Shown piece after piece: positions 1-13,539 of a stretch of DNA of 64,000 nucleotides (its first letter is position 1; each line of letters begins with the position of its first letter). Source of the stretch: Oryzias latipes (Eukaryota > Chordata > Actinopteri > Beloniformes > Adrianichthyidae); NCBI RefSeq assembly GCF_002234675.1, contig NC_019875.2:22810299-22874298 (forward strand), given 5' to 3'. The translations under genes and the position numbers were made by a program. Under the pieces are notes generated by a model. It had not been told where the DNA came from. It ran no database searches and saw nothing but the letters and a program-made list of their open reading frames with translations.

Positions 1-2280
1 GATCTATTATTAGTAAAGTGAAGAATAATGTCAAAGGCATAGAGTTTCTCTTTCTATGGTAACTGCATCACTTTTGCTTTCTGGAATTCCAGACTAAAGT
101 GTTTACCCAAAACTGGTGACACACAAACCAACACACACACCTGAGCATAGATGACTTAGTGGAGGCTCACTAGAAGACCAATTTTGAAGACTACAGTGAA
201 CAAGACTTCTATGGATAAATGAGGAATGGGTTTTGAAGGATAATGCCACGTTTCCATTCAGCTAACAGCAGGTTGATAATACTAAAAAGATACCGAGCAC
301 ATGAATAAATAACTAAAAACTATTGTTGCACCTTCACATTTTTGGAAAATGGCATTCGACAAACGGTTTTATAAATGAAACCCCAGGAGGACGGATACCA
401 GTCTATTTGGACTCATTCTGGTTCCTGATAGCCTAGCATGTCACTGCCTTAGTTGGCTGATTACAGATTCTTCCTTCTTAAATTGAGGCGGATTACAGAT
501 TCACTCCAACAAATATTTGAACGCAGTTCTCCAACTTAAAAGGCCGACATTTTGTGTCCACAATAAATCTGTCAGTGTTGCAATTTTGTGGGCAGTTCCT
601 GAAGTCACTGGCAGCTGCACAGACAAACCCCTGCCATCAGTCCAGCTCAGAGAAAGGTTTCTTTAGATGAAAATAAGATTGAAATCCTTTGTCAGTGTCA
701 CCAAGGTGAAAGAAAGCATTTTTTGTACTTTACTGACATTTGGCAACCAAGTAACTGACATGGAAAGTCTGTATGTGTGAGATCTACTCTGCAGTTTTCA
801 CTTATATATTATTGTTTGAGTTTCCTGTAGGAGTACAACTCTTTCTGTAGGTTATCTCCTATTAAAATTTACCATGTAATAAAAGCAGCATTATCACTGA
901 CTACCACATGGCCACACTGTACTGTAGCAGGAATCTTGACAGCTCTGACGTTCACCAGTGCAGAAAACACACAACCCAAACTGGTATCAGGTGCATCCAC
1001 TGTGTCAGAACCGCTGCCCGTGTTCTTCTCGGAGCTGATCCTACTTTCTCAATGTGAAACTCTTGGCAAACTAATATTGGAGCTTTGCATTTTGTTTACT
1101 CAACCGACCCATGAAAAACTTGTTTTCACATTGCACAAAAATGTAGAAAACTGCGCAACTATGCAATCGTGCTACATTTTTTGAACCAAACCAGTCACTT
1201 TTAACGTGTTTATGTAAAGTTCCCGACAGAATAACAAGTTCAAGGATGGCTTCCATACAAATAAAAATAAATGCTTTATTATGACTTAATATTAGTGCAG
1301 GACCTCTCTTAGATAACCTTGTACCGACCAATCGGTTCACTAAAACAACCAATTTTCCCGTCTGTAAAAGTTAAAGATCTCCCCAAATAAATAAATAGGG
1401 CTTCAATAGAGGATTATACTCTTAAGTGACTGACCGGGAGCTGCCTTGTAACCCCCCACTGTTTTGCACAGCACTTTAAAATATGTTCAACAGATGACCT
1501 TCTACTAAACTGAAGCTGATTACAAAACAACTCTGGGTCCCCTTCGGTGAGAAACTACTGGAAATACGCTTAAGAGAAAAAAACTTCTGATACATAACTG
1601 CAACAGTAATTCTAGATGCTCTTAGGTAGGTGTACTACCACAGCATCGCGATAAGAGCACAAGTCCTGCTGTGGAGGACTGGTAGTTCCATAGAACTGCA
1701 GTTAACATCTTCTCTTTTCTGACAGAATATTTACTAGAGGCAACCAGCACATTGTTTACATGGAAATGACATTTTACAAAGCCTTTGTTCATGTAAACAA
1801 TTGAGAGTCCATTCTGGATCTCAACAAAAAAAGCAGTAAAGTGTCCCAACACCACCCTCCGTTTACACTCCACCTGCACTAACGCTAGACGACAAGGTTC
1901 AAATCCACAACCTGATATTTAGTTTTCCTAACAGTAGGGGGGGGGGGGGGGGGAGCTGGTAAACTTTCAAAACATTTTTGATGCCTATGGGAAAGAAGGA
2001 GAGTTAATTAAATAGGAGCAATCTATAAAGATTTTATTGCAGCACAAATAGACGAGAAAATAGAATTTTCTTATTTAACATTTATTTAAAATCCAGATAA
2101 TATTTAGATATATTAAATGTAAGTGTTCCCCTTGGTCTTTTAATTATTATTATAGTCATTTTCTGTCATAGTTTCTGCAGGAGTTCACCTCTGAGTTGTG
2201 AGCGAGAAAGTTGATGCTGAGTGAGCCTTCTCTCACTTCCCATTATCTATTTGTTTACACTCCCTTAGAACACCAACCTA
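1..2280. other. Intergenic or intronic AT-rich DNA, no gene seen
   Basis: No reading frame here has protein-like composition together with plausible splice sites, and short open frames on both strands look random. A 17-base G run lies at 1937-1953. If a minus-strand gene starts at 3.5-4.3 kb, this stretch would be its first intron, but that is inference. Confidence 0.4.
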
Positions 2281-2530
2281 ACATTACCGGTTCAACAAAA
2301 ATGTCCAGCAATACTGGAGCCATCCAGCTATACAGTTCTGAGCCAGATGCCAGCTCGGATGAGGAAAACAAAGACGCACATGGATCTATTTGCAAAGCGG
2401 ATGTATCAGAATGGAGTGGAGCAGGGAGCTTGTGGCTTGCTGTAAGATCTATGTCACAACTACCAGATTTTAGAAAATTGCAACTGCTCCTGATTCACAA
2501 TGATTTAAATAAAGAAATACTCAGGAAAAC
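2281..2530. other. Possible unassigned exon (strand ambiguous)
   Basis: On the plus strand a pyrimidine-rich tract ending in CCCTTAG precedes 2271-2281 and is followed by two open frames. One contains an acidic stretch (SSEPDASSDEENKD); the other runs to a TAA near 2451, with an AATAAA-type signal around 2508 that would suit a terminal exon. On the minus strand the same block also has an acceptor-like site (CTTACAG) and a donor-like site (CCG then GTAATG). I do not recognise either protein. It could be a terminal exon of a gene to the left, a domesticated transposon fragment, or chance. Confidence 0.2.
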
Positions 2531-2999
2531 TATTTTAAGCCTAATTTTCTTTATACATGTTCTCTATAATCAGAATAATGCTACAAGAACATGTTAAAAA
2601 CATGATTTTTTTTTGGAGTCTAAGGTTTAGGTTCTTAAATACCCAGAAAGGTCATTAAACTTAATATTTCTCCAAAAGAAGTTGATAACAGAGTTACTTT
2701 ATTAAGCATATTTTCTATAAGTAGGTTGTGCTATATGCAAGCTACCCATGTCATATAAAACATTCCTAGTTATGGATGGCATAAACCTGATTTAAAAAGG
2801 TCAGAAATTACATACATTAAATATGGAAGCGCTCATTTCCACCAAACAAATATGTATTATTGATAATTTTCTATATTGTTGTTATTATTATTATTCTCTG
2901 TGTTTATAAAGTGCCAAATACATGAAGCTGCCTCGCGCCTGTTATAGGCTGAAAATGTCTAACACAAATGGTTAAAAACCAGAGAGCTGAAGGATCAGA

Positions 3000-4600
3000 G
3001 ATGAAGATAAAAGCAGGAACCATCGGAGCACCACGGCGTTCATTCTTCCATGTGCTCTAGTCAGTACGAAACCGAATGTAGACACCGCCGGCTTCCGTCC
3101 AACGAGCAGTCAAATATTAAACGCGAACAATAAGCTTCCCACGTATACAGAAAGTGTTCGGTTTTTAGTTCCATCTGTTTGAGGACAGAAATCCTCCGAA
3201 AAGCGCCTTTTAAAGCAGAGAAAAGTCGCGTGGAAAAAGGAGTGTGCTTTTGTTTGTGTGTGCGTGTGTGTGCTCGTCTGGGCGAGAGGAAGAGAGGCAG
3301 AGGGAGTTTGTGCGGCGTGTGTCACGAAGTGTGTGTGTGTGTGTTCAGCTTTAAGAGGAGGAAGACTACGGTTGTCACAGAGCGAAGTAGGAAGATTAGC
3401 TACCAGATAGCAGAACCAACAGTGGTGCCACGGGGCTTAAAGCGGGCAGCCATGTCCACCATTACCGTTCCACCAGCCAGTACAGCATCCACACAAAAAC
3501 TCAGCCCTTTAAAAACTAAACCCAGCCCACACTACATGTGCAACTCACCGGCGTTTCCCCCCAATTATTGACACAAACCTCTGAGGTGTGCATGTTATTA
3601 GTTAGCGAGCTAACATTAGCTACATCGCACAAACAAAAACACGAACCCGCTTCGACTCCGAACCAGAAAACAGCCCGAGCGCGAGCCCAAACGGCAGCTG
3701 GACACTTAGTTTCAAACAAACTAGGAAAAGTCCCGGTGCCGGCAGCTTCTCGACAACATGACCCGCTCAGCCAGAACCGAGCCCGAATCGCTGACCGACC
3801 TGGCAACTGTCCGAGGGGAACAGCTAAAAGGAGGCAAAATAAATAAATAAAAAACTTCCACCCACTGGCGTAAAAGTACGCTTCTACGAGGTTTACTAGG
3901 ATTGTTTACCTGTGTGTTCCCTCCTGAGGAAAAACCTTCGACTCGGAACTCATAAATTTCACCAACCGGCCCACGGACTCCGCTTGCCGCCGACGAGCCG
4001 CCGGCGATGTAACGTAGTAATCCTCACCTCATGTAACGACTTCTAGCGCACAGAATCAACTCCACTTTTTACGTTTACAAAGCTGCCCGACTGGGGAAAC
4101 CATAAATAAAATAAAATGTGGCCGGGCTACCCCCCTTTCTCCCCCCGCTCCCACCAAAGAGCTCAACCTTTGGCTCTGCGGAGAAGTGTTACTTTTCAAC
4201 AGCCCATCAGCTTCTTTATCGTCACAGATAGGTGGAGGAAAACCTGGCTCCTTTCGACGAGTCCGAATAAAAGGCTCCCTTTTATACACTTACTAAAAAC
4301 TTAAGCCTCACATAAGTCAACTTACTTTGTGGCTTTATCGCCCGTTCTTCGCCGATGGTCGAACAAGGAATGTTTAATCTGCTGTTAACCTCGATAAATC
4401 GTTGCTTTTTTTGAAATCCAGGGGATATCCTCTTTTTTTTCGGCCCTCCCCACTGCCGCGTCTGTTGCCAAATAATGCGCCTCAACACACATGGAGCCGC
4501 TGCGTCCTCTTAGTGGGCATGCGCACCTCAGCATATCAGGGCGACCAGATCACATCATGTGTGCCACTGACCACCAAAGGGCCAAAACGGGGCGACTAAG
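3000..4600 (-). promoter_or_regulatory. CpG-rich promoter region of a probable minus-strand gene (sugp2 candidate)
   Basis: The block is visibly richer in GC and CpG than its surroundings and lacks repeats. Read on the minus strand it holds four good splice donors, with exon ends at about 4326 (AAA then GTAAGT), 4028 (GAG then GTGAGG), 3910 (CAG then GTAAAC) and 3549 (CCG then GTGAGT). The plus strand shows none of that strength. An NRF1-like motif (TGGGCATGCGCA) lies at 4514-4525. This suggests alternative noncoding first exons of a gene transcribed leftward. In human, SUGP2 lies head-to-head with ARMC6, so sugp2 is the likeliest owner, but no SUGP2 coding sequence was recognised inside the window. 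Confidence 0.45.
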
Positions 4601-4642
4601 TCAGGGGTCCCACGGATCACTCCCAAGCAGAAACCACACATA

Positions 4643-4668
4643 CCCCCCCCCCCCCCCCCCCCCCCCCC
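4643..4668. repeat. Poly-C tract (26 nt)
   Basis: An uninterrupted run of 26 C. It could form a G-quadruplex on the opposite strand, and its length is likely to vary between individuals and between assemblies. Confidence 0.95.
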
Positions 4669-5190
4669 ATGTCCCAACATGACAACAATGTTTCCCCTAA
4701 ATGATCAAACTGCATTAAATTTCTTTGGGGAAAAAAGTTGAAGTGAAAACTCACAAATCAAACGGTGAAACGACTCCAGACAGCCCAGACAGATCACGTC
4801 TGAGCAATAAGTAAACAAAGTGTCAGCAGGAGTTGCAAAATCATGCAAGGAGGAAATTCAGTGAACTGAACTGGGGTCCAGACTTGGCAGGTCTCCACAA
4901 GTCCAATGTTCAGTGTGTTTTGGTCACTTGATTAGCTGCTGATATGTTGAGGAATTTGCACTACTCCAAAATAATGTCCACTAATGAGGGGGTCCTGCTT
5001 TATTGCACATACCACTGTAGAAGTGCGGCATCCCTGTGTACCTGTGGAACATTTGTTTCTGGTTCCAAAGAATACGATTTCACAGTATATACCCTTTAAG
5101 GTAAAACAATTTTACTAATACTATATTTACAGTGTTCAGTCACCTTTTCCCAGCAGCTTTCACTGATCTGCCCATTTGGTTTGGCAGAGA
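4669..5190. other. Intergenic, no feature seen
   Basis: Mixed-composition unique sequence with no protein-like frame, recognised repeat or structured RNA. Confidence 0.4.
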
Positions 5191-5194
5191 CTTT

Positions 5195-5425
5195 TACGCC
5201 GGATGCCCTTCCTGACTCAGCCCTGTATTTTATCCGGGCTGGGGACCGGCACAGGAGGACCCAGACTTGACCCCCTGTGGCTATAAGTTAGGCAGTATAG
5301 CTTGAAGGGTCGTGACCAAGGACCCACACTGGATTAAGCTCATTGCGTCCCCTGGGAAACAAACTCTGGTTTCCCATGCGCCAGTCCTGCACACAGCTAA
5401 CTGAGCCATCCAGTCGCAATACTAA
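5195..5425 (-). mobile_element. tRNA-headed SINE-like repeat, antisense
   Basis: Read on the minus strand from about 5425, the copy opens with a tRNA-like head: TGGCTCAGTTAGC resembles an A box, and a degraded B-box-like stretch (GAAACCAGAG) follows about 40 bases later. Downstream is the block TACGCCGGATGCCCTTCCTG (given here in plus orientation), a phrase I recognise from dispersed fish repeats. Ends and target duplications could not be fixed. The family name is not assigned. Confidence 0.55.
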
Positions 5426-5429
5426 ATTT

Positions 5430-8400
5430 CCAACCTTATAGTATAGTATTTTTGCATCATGTTAGACACTTTTAAACGATTTTTATCAGCGAACAGACAT
5501 CCAGGCCTATGATGACCCCTAACATGTCCAAAATCATCCCAGCAGCCCCTGTTCCTCCATTGTGACAAGAACTGCATCTGTTGGGACGCTTCACACAAGG
5601 AACTCCTCCTTCATCCATGAAAACAAACTCCTGAGGAGGGGCTCTCCCTCAGATCGAAGTGAGGTATGAAATACAAAGTTGGGGGTTGAAGTGCTTTGTC
5701 AGCTTCACCCTGCTGTTCTTTAATTGAGAAGGGGGGGAAAAGCTCTCTCTTGATGTTGCTGTGTCATCAGGTCTGATTGTTTCTGTCCCCTCATCCTATA
5801 ATCCATCTCCTGAGGCGGCAGACTGTCGTACAAAGCCAATCAAATCTGCAGCAAAGGGGTCATTTCCTCATTATCACTGAAACTAAATGTCTAACAAGGA
5901 TTCATAAAACAATTTAGAGGCAACTCCTGATGAATTTGTTTTAGGATTTTGTTGCAGATGTACATAAAGGTTACGTGATAGTAAGGAGTTGTAAATAAAC
6001 GATAACAGCAGTAATGGCTCCAAGTGTTGTCTCTCACAAAATAGGTTGTTGTTCTCCAAACTTACTTCATATTATAGCAAGAAAAAGTTTTTTGGGACAA
6101 TTCTTTCACTATGAACAGAGACATTCATTCTGATACCTCTGTGGTTTTCAGTAAAAGTCAGAGACTCAGTCAAACCAGAAGAAAAGACATTATTTAGCAA
6201 CGTTAATGTAACGACTGAGAACAAAGACCATTTTTCCATCAATCAAGTTTTCCCGGTGGTTAAATAAAGGTTATTGACACAAACAATAAATAATAACACT
6301 CTCTAATGTTATCTTGGGGGGTAAAGCATGCAAAAACTGCTTAAAACTAATTCACCACTAATTGGAAGTAAAATACACAGCTAAGCAGAAACAAAGATGC
6401 AGACAGGTGTGTTCAGTGAAACATCCAAAAAGTTTTCTTTTCATCTGTCTCATTCTTTTTTTCCATATCAAATTAATTTATAAAAAACAAAAACTTCTTG
6501 TCTTCCCCCCAAAAATATTAAAATGTTCATGTTTATACTTAAAGAAAATGGATTGGTATCTAGAACATTACATAATTGCACTGATAATTTTTCAGTCCAC
6601 AAAGGTGAACACTCCACCCTAAGATAAGAAAAAAAATGCTATCTTTATTAGGCAGTAATGGGTCAGGAGCTGTGATTTATCAATATTTGATTTAAACACA
6701 TAGGAAGGAACCTTGTATCAAATATCCTCATTAAGTTAGAAGAATGTAGAGCACAAGTTAACTGATATTTGGATTCTGAGTGTTTTCATGCAAGCAGAGA
6801 CGTTTAAATAAAGTTTAGACAAATCAATGTTCTTTAAGTATAGAATTCACCCTTTAAATTAGCTTTTAACTCATTTCTCATTTAGGGTTAAATGTTAACT
6901 TGAATTCTTGCTAATTTCTGCACTTTATTGATATGCTAAACCAGATGCAGGAATGCTTCTTTAACATTTTACGTTTGATTTTGTTTGTACTCTAAATCAG
7001 CAGGAAGTCATTACTTCAAGCCCAGTCGGGACTCCCTCTTCTCGCTAAAGCATCATTCAATGCAAACACAGAGCAGTTTAAGAGGATGTGAAGTACAGCT
7101 GAGCGCAGTCCTGCTTTACACAACCCGGGCCTGAAGTGAACCGAGTTGAGCACACTTATCTGCTCACACAGCTTGGGACTTGTGATGGTGAAACTAACAG
7201 CATGGTGTGATGATGCTGGAGTGGTCCAGGCAGCCTCAGCTGTCAATCTGGGGTAAAGTGAGGATGATGGGGAGGCCAGGAACTGAAGAAGTCACATTTC
7301 AGATGTAATAGATGGCTATTTAGACTCAAAGTTCAAAATCACTTAATTTAAAAAAACAACTCTATCTATCTACCTATCCATCTGTCTGTCTTTTCTATCT
7401 ATCTTACATCAGGTTGAGAGGAGGTCAGTCATCAGCCTGCTGCTTCTTTCTCCTCCTTCCTCTCTGTATGGCGCAGGCTTAATGGCCGCCCGTTTCATCA
7501 TGACAGCTTCAACTTAATCCTCATTAAGCACTGTAACAATGCAGGAAGTAGCTGCTGCAGTCACGATTAGACGGGCTCACTATTTGGCAGGAAATGGCTC
7601 GTTTCAGCTGCTGCGTCCAAGACACCTAGAGCGTCCCAAAAGTTTTCACTTTGTAACGGCTCTCTCTCCCTTTTTGTTAAGGAAGAAAAAAAAAATTAGC
7701 CAGTAGGACCGGACGCCAAAGCATGAAAAAAAGAAAATAAAAAATAAAGTTGGCCGACAATGATTTTCAAACAGGAATTTATTTTATTGCTTCTCTAAGG
7801 AGTTCCAGTTTAGCCGACCGACAGGCGGGATTTTTTCCCCTTTCTTTCTTTCTTTCTTTTTTTTTTTTTTGGAGACAAAGATAATCAACCATAAAACAAA
7901 AATTACATTATAAAAGTCTTTTTATTTAATAACGTTTAGGGAAGTGGATGTTTAATCATAACCTAATCTGAACTTAAATCAAATGTTAGTTCACCACCAA
8001 ATACTGTCCATTTAATTCAGCATAATTTAATAATAAACTCACAAAATTTACATTAAAGAATAAAACAAAACAGAAGAAAAAAATCTTGACGCAATTGCAT
8101 CAAGAACACGAAAATAAAATAAGTTTAGGTTACAAACCCTAAAACATATTATTATATTAAAGTTGACATTTCTGTTGTTAATTTCAGAACTTTGACAATT
8201 TCCTAAAACAGATGTCCTATTCATGCTTAGATGAGTGTATTTGATAGGCTAAAATAACTACATTACAGATCTTGCTTGGGTTTTAAAAAGTTCAGTCTGT
8301 CTCTGTGGCTGTTTGCCTCTGTCAAGAGTTAATTATCACATTTTGTTTCACTAAAATAGCAAGAAGAATAGCCACCTCTAGGGCGCAGGCTGTTCACTGT

Positions 8401-10610
8401 CATATAAAAACCCTTCAACACAGCCGCAGATTTCACGTCTTTGGTAAAATGCCCCTCGCAAAGCATAAAGACAAAACTTAGTGTCATACGCATCAACACT
8501 ATTGATTGTCTTTGATAACAAAAATGAGAGAAAGAAAGAGAGACACAAATTTTGTTTTGTAGCTCTGATTACAGTGAAATGAAGTTTTTTGAAACCAGAA
8601 AAGTCTGCATCAAGACACCTACTAGTAGGTCAAACGTGTGGATTTTTAACAGTTACTATATGTAGGAAATTGTATTGGTTGGAATAAAATCTCCTGGCAA
8701 TGCACAAGAGAGAAAACTTGTACTTCATTTGCATTGTGCAGTGCCTTCTGGGAGGTGATGCCACATTTTGATTCTGACAGCCATGACATGAGTTGGTTTG
8801 TTTGTGTAAACTAAAACTAATGAGTGTCATTAGGTTATCAAACTAAACCTTCGGTGGATTTTAGGAAAATCGCTGATATGTCTAGACAGCTACCATTTAC
8901 ATTAAAAGCACTTCTTAATTTGTTTACACAAGCCGACCTTTCTAATTACCTTAACAGTTTGGCACCATCGTCAATGACTCATAAGAAACCTGAGAGTTAG
9001 GAGAGGGTATCACCTTTTTGACAGAACCGACTGAGAAGACATTTTGCAGAAATAACTTCAACAGAATCTTGTAAGCTTTAGCAGAATTTGAAGTAACACG
9101 ATCCCCAAAGAGGAGGTGACATGCTTTCTTACCAAAGAAGCAGAGAGAGTCAACTTGTAGCTCTGAAATATTAGGAGAGCCGGTGGTTTGTTGATGCAGG
9201 GAAGCGACTACAGGTTTGAGGTCTCAAGGCAGAAACTTTACTAGCCTCATCTTTGTCAATGATTCATTAAAAAACATTAAAATGTCTAATATTTGAGTAG
9301 ATAGTACTGTTGCATCATTATCTTGAAAGAGAAATTTAAAAGCTCAAAATGTATTTAAAATTCTACATTTAAGTGATCCTCAAACAGCTTTAATTGGGTT
9401 AAAAGTTAAATGAATGCGATGATGGATGATGACTATGCGTTGAGCACAAAAAGCTGTTGCCACCATTGAACAATAGGTTATGTCAACATTTTTAATTTGT
9501 ACAGAAAATAAACACTTGTAAATTTAATCCAAATTTTGTAGTTAATATAGAGAACTGCCTCCACATTTCTACAAAACGTAACACCAACATGCCCACATTT
9601 CTTCAAAATCCACAGCATGGTGTACTAAAGCTCTGTCCATGTGTTGAGCGCGTTAATAAAGTTGTGTCCAATGATGCTCCTGGGGAATGTTCTGTGCTGT
9701 CTTTTGGGCTTCCATAGTGTTTCTTTAAGCCTTGTTTAAATCTGCTGAGAAGAGATTATGGTAAATACTGATGAAGATTTACTGAAAATCACTTTCAAGC
9801 CCAACATCAGATTTAGACTTGTCTTAAAGATGTCACGTTTTTGCAGAAGCTCGTTAGTTCTCTAAACAATGTTTGATCTTAATGAAGCTGTGTCTCGGCT
9901 GTATGTATGGTCCAAAAAGATGAAAAATTGATTAAAATTGACTCTGTTAAACAGATAAGTTAATAATATTTTGGACAGCTAGATAGAAAAACAGCAACAT
10001 TATGAACTCTTAAAAAAAACAGAAACAAATACTGAATAAACCAACACAAGAATAAAAAAAAAAACTGACTTGAAAATAGAAATATCTGGAAGCTTCTAAT
10101 TAAGGACAGAATAAATTTAAGTGAAAAGAAAAACTGTAAATCAACATGAACCCTTAAAAAACCTGAACTAAATGTGTAAAAAATGACAAGAAGCATTACT
10201 GCAGTACAGACCAAATAGTGTAGTGTAGTATTTTTATCTTGGTGTATTTAATGGTACAATCACATATTACTGTAACACCTCAAAGGTTCCAACAAGCTGC
10301 ACTCATGCACCACCTGCTGGTCAAAGAATTAATCACAGTTTCCTCTTTGTTTCTGCTTATTGTTAAAAGTAGAAGCTTATGATGTGGTTTTATGGAAAAT
10401 AATGGTGTGAAAGGATGGGATGCAGCAAAACATTATAGCAGGAAAAACACTAAAGAAGAACCTCACTAACACAAACGAGTATTCCAAAGAGGAGCAGTCA
10501 GGTCATTTTCTAGGTGACTATGTCTAGGTGACTATGTCTTCCTTTCTGAAATAGATGTTGATCAACCACAGTGTTTTATGCAAGTGATAGATTAGTTTGA
10601 GTCCTAAATG
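5430..10610. other. Intergenic region, no gene seen
   Basis: About 5 kb of AT-rich sequence with no protein-like reading frame. It includes a TTTC/poly-T tract at 7841-7870, a CTCF-like motif on the minus strand near 10307-10320 (plus-strand CACCTGCTGG), and a 15-base tandem duplication (CTAGGTGACTATGT unit) around 10511-10540. Confidence 0.5.
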
Positions 10611-10614
10611 CTTA

Positions 10615-11800
10615 AAACCACCAAAGTCCAACTATGGCATCTTTTCTTTCGGCTACTCTATTCAGGGATCGCCCCAGTGAACCACCCCACGATTCACACA
10701 CATGATCTGACTTCAGTTTTGTAGTGGATGCCCATCCCAACCCAACCCTTTGCATGTACATGGACATGTGAAAACACCAGAGAGCGCCTCCATTAGGTTG
10801 CAGTAACTTACAGCCTTTCCTGTTTGTAGCCAGGGAGGCGTCCTGGAGGCATCCCAAAGAGATACCCAAGTCACCTCAACTGGGTCATTTCAATGTAGAG
10901 GAGCAGCTGCTCCCTACTCTGAGCTCCTCCAGAGGGACCAAGCGCCTCAGGCTTATTTTGAGGGAGCACCCCAGAAGAAAGTCATTTTAGTCTATTCTAC
11001 TCTGGATCTTTTCCTTTCTCATGACCCAAAGCTTATATCCACAGGAGAAGACATCTTTCAATCTGTTAATCTTGGGGCAGGAGCTTTCCACCAATCTGAA
11101 GAGGGCAAACCACCTTTTTTTCCAGTAGAGAATCATAGACTCTGACTTGGAGGTGCTAACTCTCATTGCAGCTGCTTCATGTTCGACTGAGAACTGCTTT
11201 CTCTTCTTAAGGCTCAGAATTATTTTGCAGAATTTCTCTGAGACAGATCGACAGTCTTTCTTTATGGCATCCAAAGCAGGGATCACTGTTTTTGCACATG
11301 TGGGCATTGAAGTTCCCCAGTAGAACAATTGAGTCTCCTCTTGGGGACTTAAAACACACAACAACTAAGCACAGTTGCTATGAACAAGTCCACATCAGTC
11401 CACCCTTCCTCACTATGGGCAACTCCACATTGGATAAGAGTCCCTTGAGAAGTTGGTTTCATGGCCCAACCTGTGCATAGAGACAAACCCAGCTGTTTCT
11501 ATTCGGTACTGCACAGCCTCCCACACAAGCTAAGGTTTTTTCCCACTATGTGAGGAGCCTTTCCATACCCGGTTAGAGTCCATTTTTGTGGACTGCGTTG
11601 TTGAGACACTCGGCCTTGGATGGAGACTAAATCACCTGTAAACCCCTTTTGGGCCTTTCTGTGGAAGGTGGAAAGGCAGTCCCACAATGTCCATTTGGGC
11701 TGAACATGGCAAGGTTCCCTACACAGACGTCTAGCCACCACTTAGTCACCTGTGACCCCAACTTCAGGTGTTGCTCCAGGGTGGGAGTGACGTCATTCTT
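10615..11800 (-). mobile_element. Degenerate non-LTR retrotransposon fragment (L2/CR1/Rex-like), antisense
   Basis: The plus strand carries phrases that I recognise as the reverse complement of a very common fish non-LTR element: GGCGTCCTGGAGGCATCC near 10840, AGCTGCTCCCTACTCTGAGC near 10910, TCATGACCCAAAGCTTAT near 11020, TTGAAGTTCCCCAGTAGAAC near 11310 and TTGCTCCAGGGTGGGAG near 11770. These belong to the 5' part of the open reading frame (endonuclease region) of such elements. No long open frame survives on the minus strand, so the copy is dead. Clade assignment among L2, CR1 and Rex-type elements is uncertain; a Dfam search would settle it. Confidence 0.6.
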
Positions 11801-13426
11801 ACACGTATTTGCTTTGATCCAGCTCCTTTCACAGTAGAAAAACTCACACAAAACCCTCTAATGATCTCACAGGTGTTTAACATTGTGGGAAAAGCATAAT
11901 CAAATATGTCAATTAAAGTCAAAATTGAAGAAAAATAATCTAACAATATCCCCACGTTTTTTCCTGGTAAACTAAACAATTTATGCAAGAGAAAACAGAG
12001 TCGTCACAAGCAACCTCAATCTTTTAATGTAAAATAGAAACAATCACAAGCTTGAACAAGTGGATTTATCAACATTTTAATCAGGGGAAATAAAGAGTCA
12101 TCCTAAATGGAATCTCTTAAATCATTTGTGTTCCTGTGTGCCTTTTCCAAGAATTCCGTCTGCATGATTTGTCACCTATGCTTTGAAAAACATTCTAACA
12201 AAAGATGTGTTTTTGTACCGTAGACAACACATTTTTCAAAGCCTGAGCAAGGCGAGAAAGAATCATGCCAGGTATGTGGGCTCCCAGCAATGACTGCAAA
12301 AAGAGAGCCGCTGGGTTAGTTGGAAGGCTTTCAATCAGGGGAAGGCAGAGAATTAATGTTCAGACTCTTTATAAAGAAGGCTAACATGTCAGTTCACTTA
12401 TTTAAAAAAACGTTCTAAATATATTTAAACATAAACAATGCACCAAACATATTGTTTTAAAGAAGAACTTGAGAATGGAAATTCAAAGAAATCTGCAGAT
12501 AAAAGAAAAAAACTTTGATTACAATGCAGTCACATGTGCAATGTCTCAGTAAATTGCTCCTCACGTTATTAAATACTATTTAAAGGTGTAATGTAGGTCT
12601 TGAATTGGAGTTTAAAACAAAAAACAAAAACAAAAAAACAAACAAAAAGAACAATTACATTTCTTGCTAAACCTTTATAAAAGGCAAAATGCATATTAAA
12701 CTTAAATGGCTTTGTGGAAACTGATTTCACAGATTTCACCAATAAGTTTTGAAAATGTAGTTTAATAAATAAAAGAAACAACATATAAAGAAAGTAGGTT
12801 GTACAAATAAGAAGCATAAGAAGCTATGAATAAATATCAAATCAAACTTTGAAAAGCTCTTCTCATGCCTTGCGCGCTTTTACATTTATAAAAACAAACA
12901 AACACAATATTACAATTAAAACCCAACCCACCCTTCACCCTTCCCACTCCCTTCTGTTAACACATATGACATATGACCCCAGACACAATGAATACTTCTA
13001 AAATACGTTTTGAAAAAAATAAACTTTGTGGTCGAACTTCTACACATCACTGCTTCTGTATTTTGTCATATTTCCAACATGGTTAATTTGCATCTGAAAA
13101 CCAAGACAGACGCATTTTCATTCTCTGATGAGTCTGTGCAGGAAAAACATGAAAATAGAGTCTACAAAGGACCACTGATTGGTAATAAAATATTTTATTA
13201 AAGTCAAAGAGAAGGTCAAAGGGCTTCAATCGGCTGAAGCAACTAAAACTTAAACGTTGCCTGTGGACAGAAAACGCAGAGACCTACCATTCTGTTCGCA
13301 CAAAAATATTTGCAAAAGGCTAGCATGACTTATTTTTTAGCAGAATGCAAAAGTATACCTGTGGTTTTAGTCATTTATTTTATAAGCAGATAAAACAAAT
13401 AACTTACATTTCAGATACAGTATCAC
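11800..13426. other. Intergenic region, no gene seen
   Basis: AT-rich sequence with short A-rich tracts (for example 12608-12650) and no supported gene, repeat family or structured RNA. Confidence 0.5.
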
Positions 13427-13435
13427 AATCTTTTT

Positions 13436-13533
<98 letters not shown>

Positions 13534-13539
13534 AAAAAG

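Noticed and set aside
1893..1903. GGTTCAAATCC, a tRNA B-box-like sequence
   Set aside because: No A box at the right distance and no cloverleaf could be drawn.
3453..3571. Plus-strand frame starting MSTITVPPASTASTQ in a good start context
   Set aside because: It ends after 39 codons with no plausible donor, while the splice signals in this block favour the minus strand.
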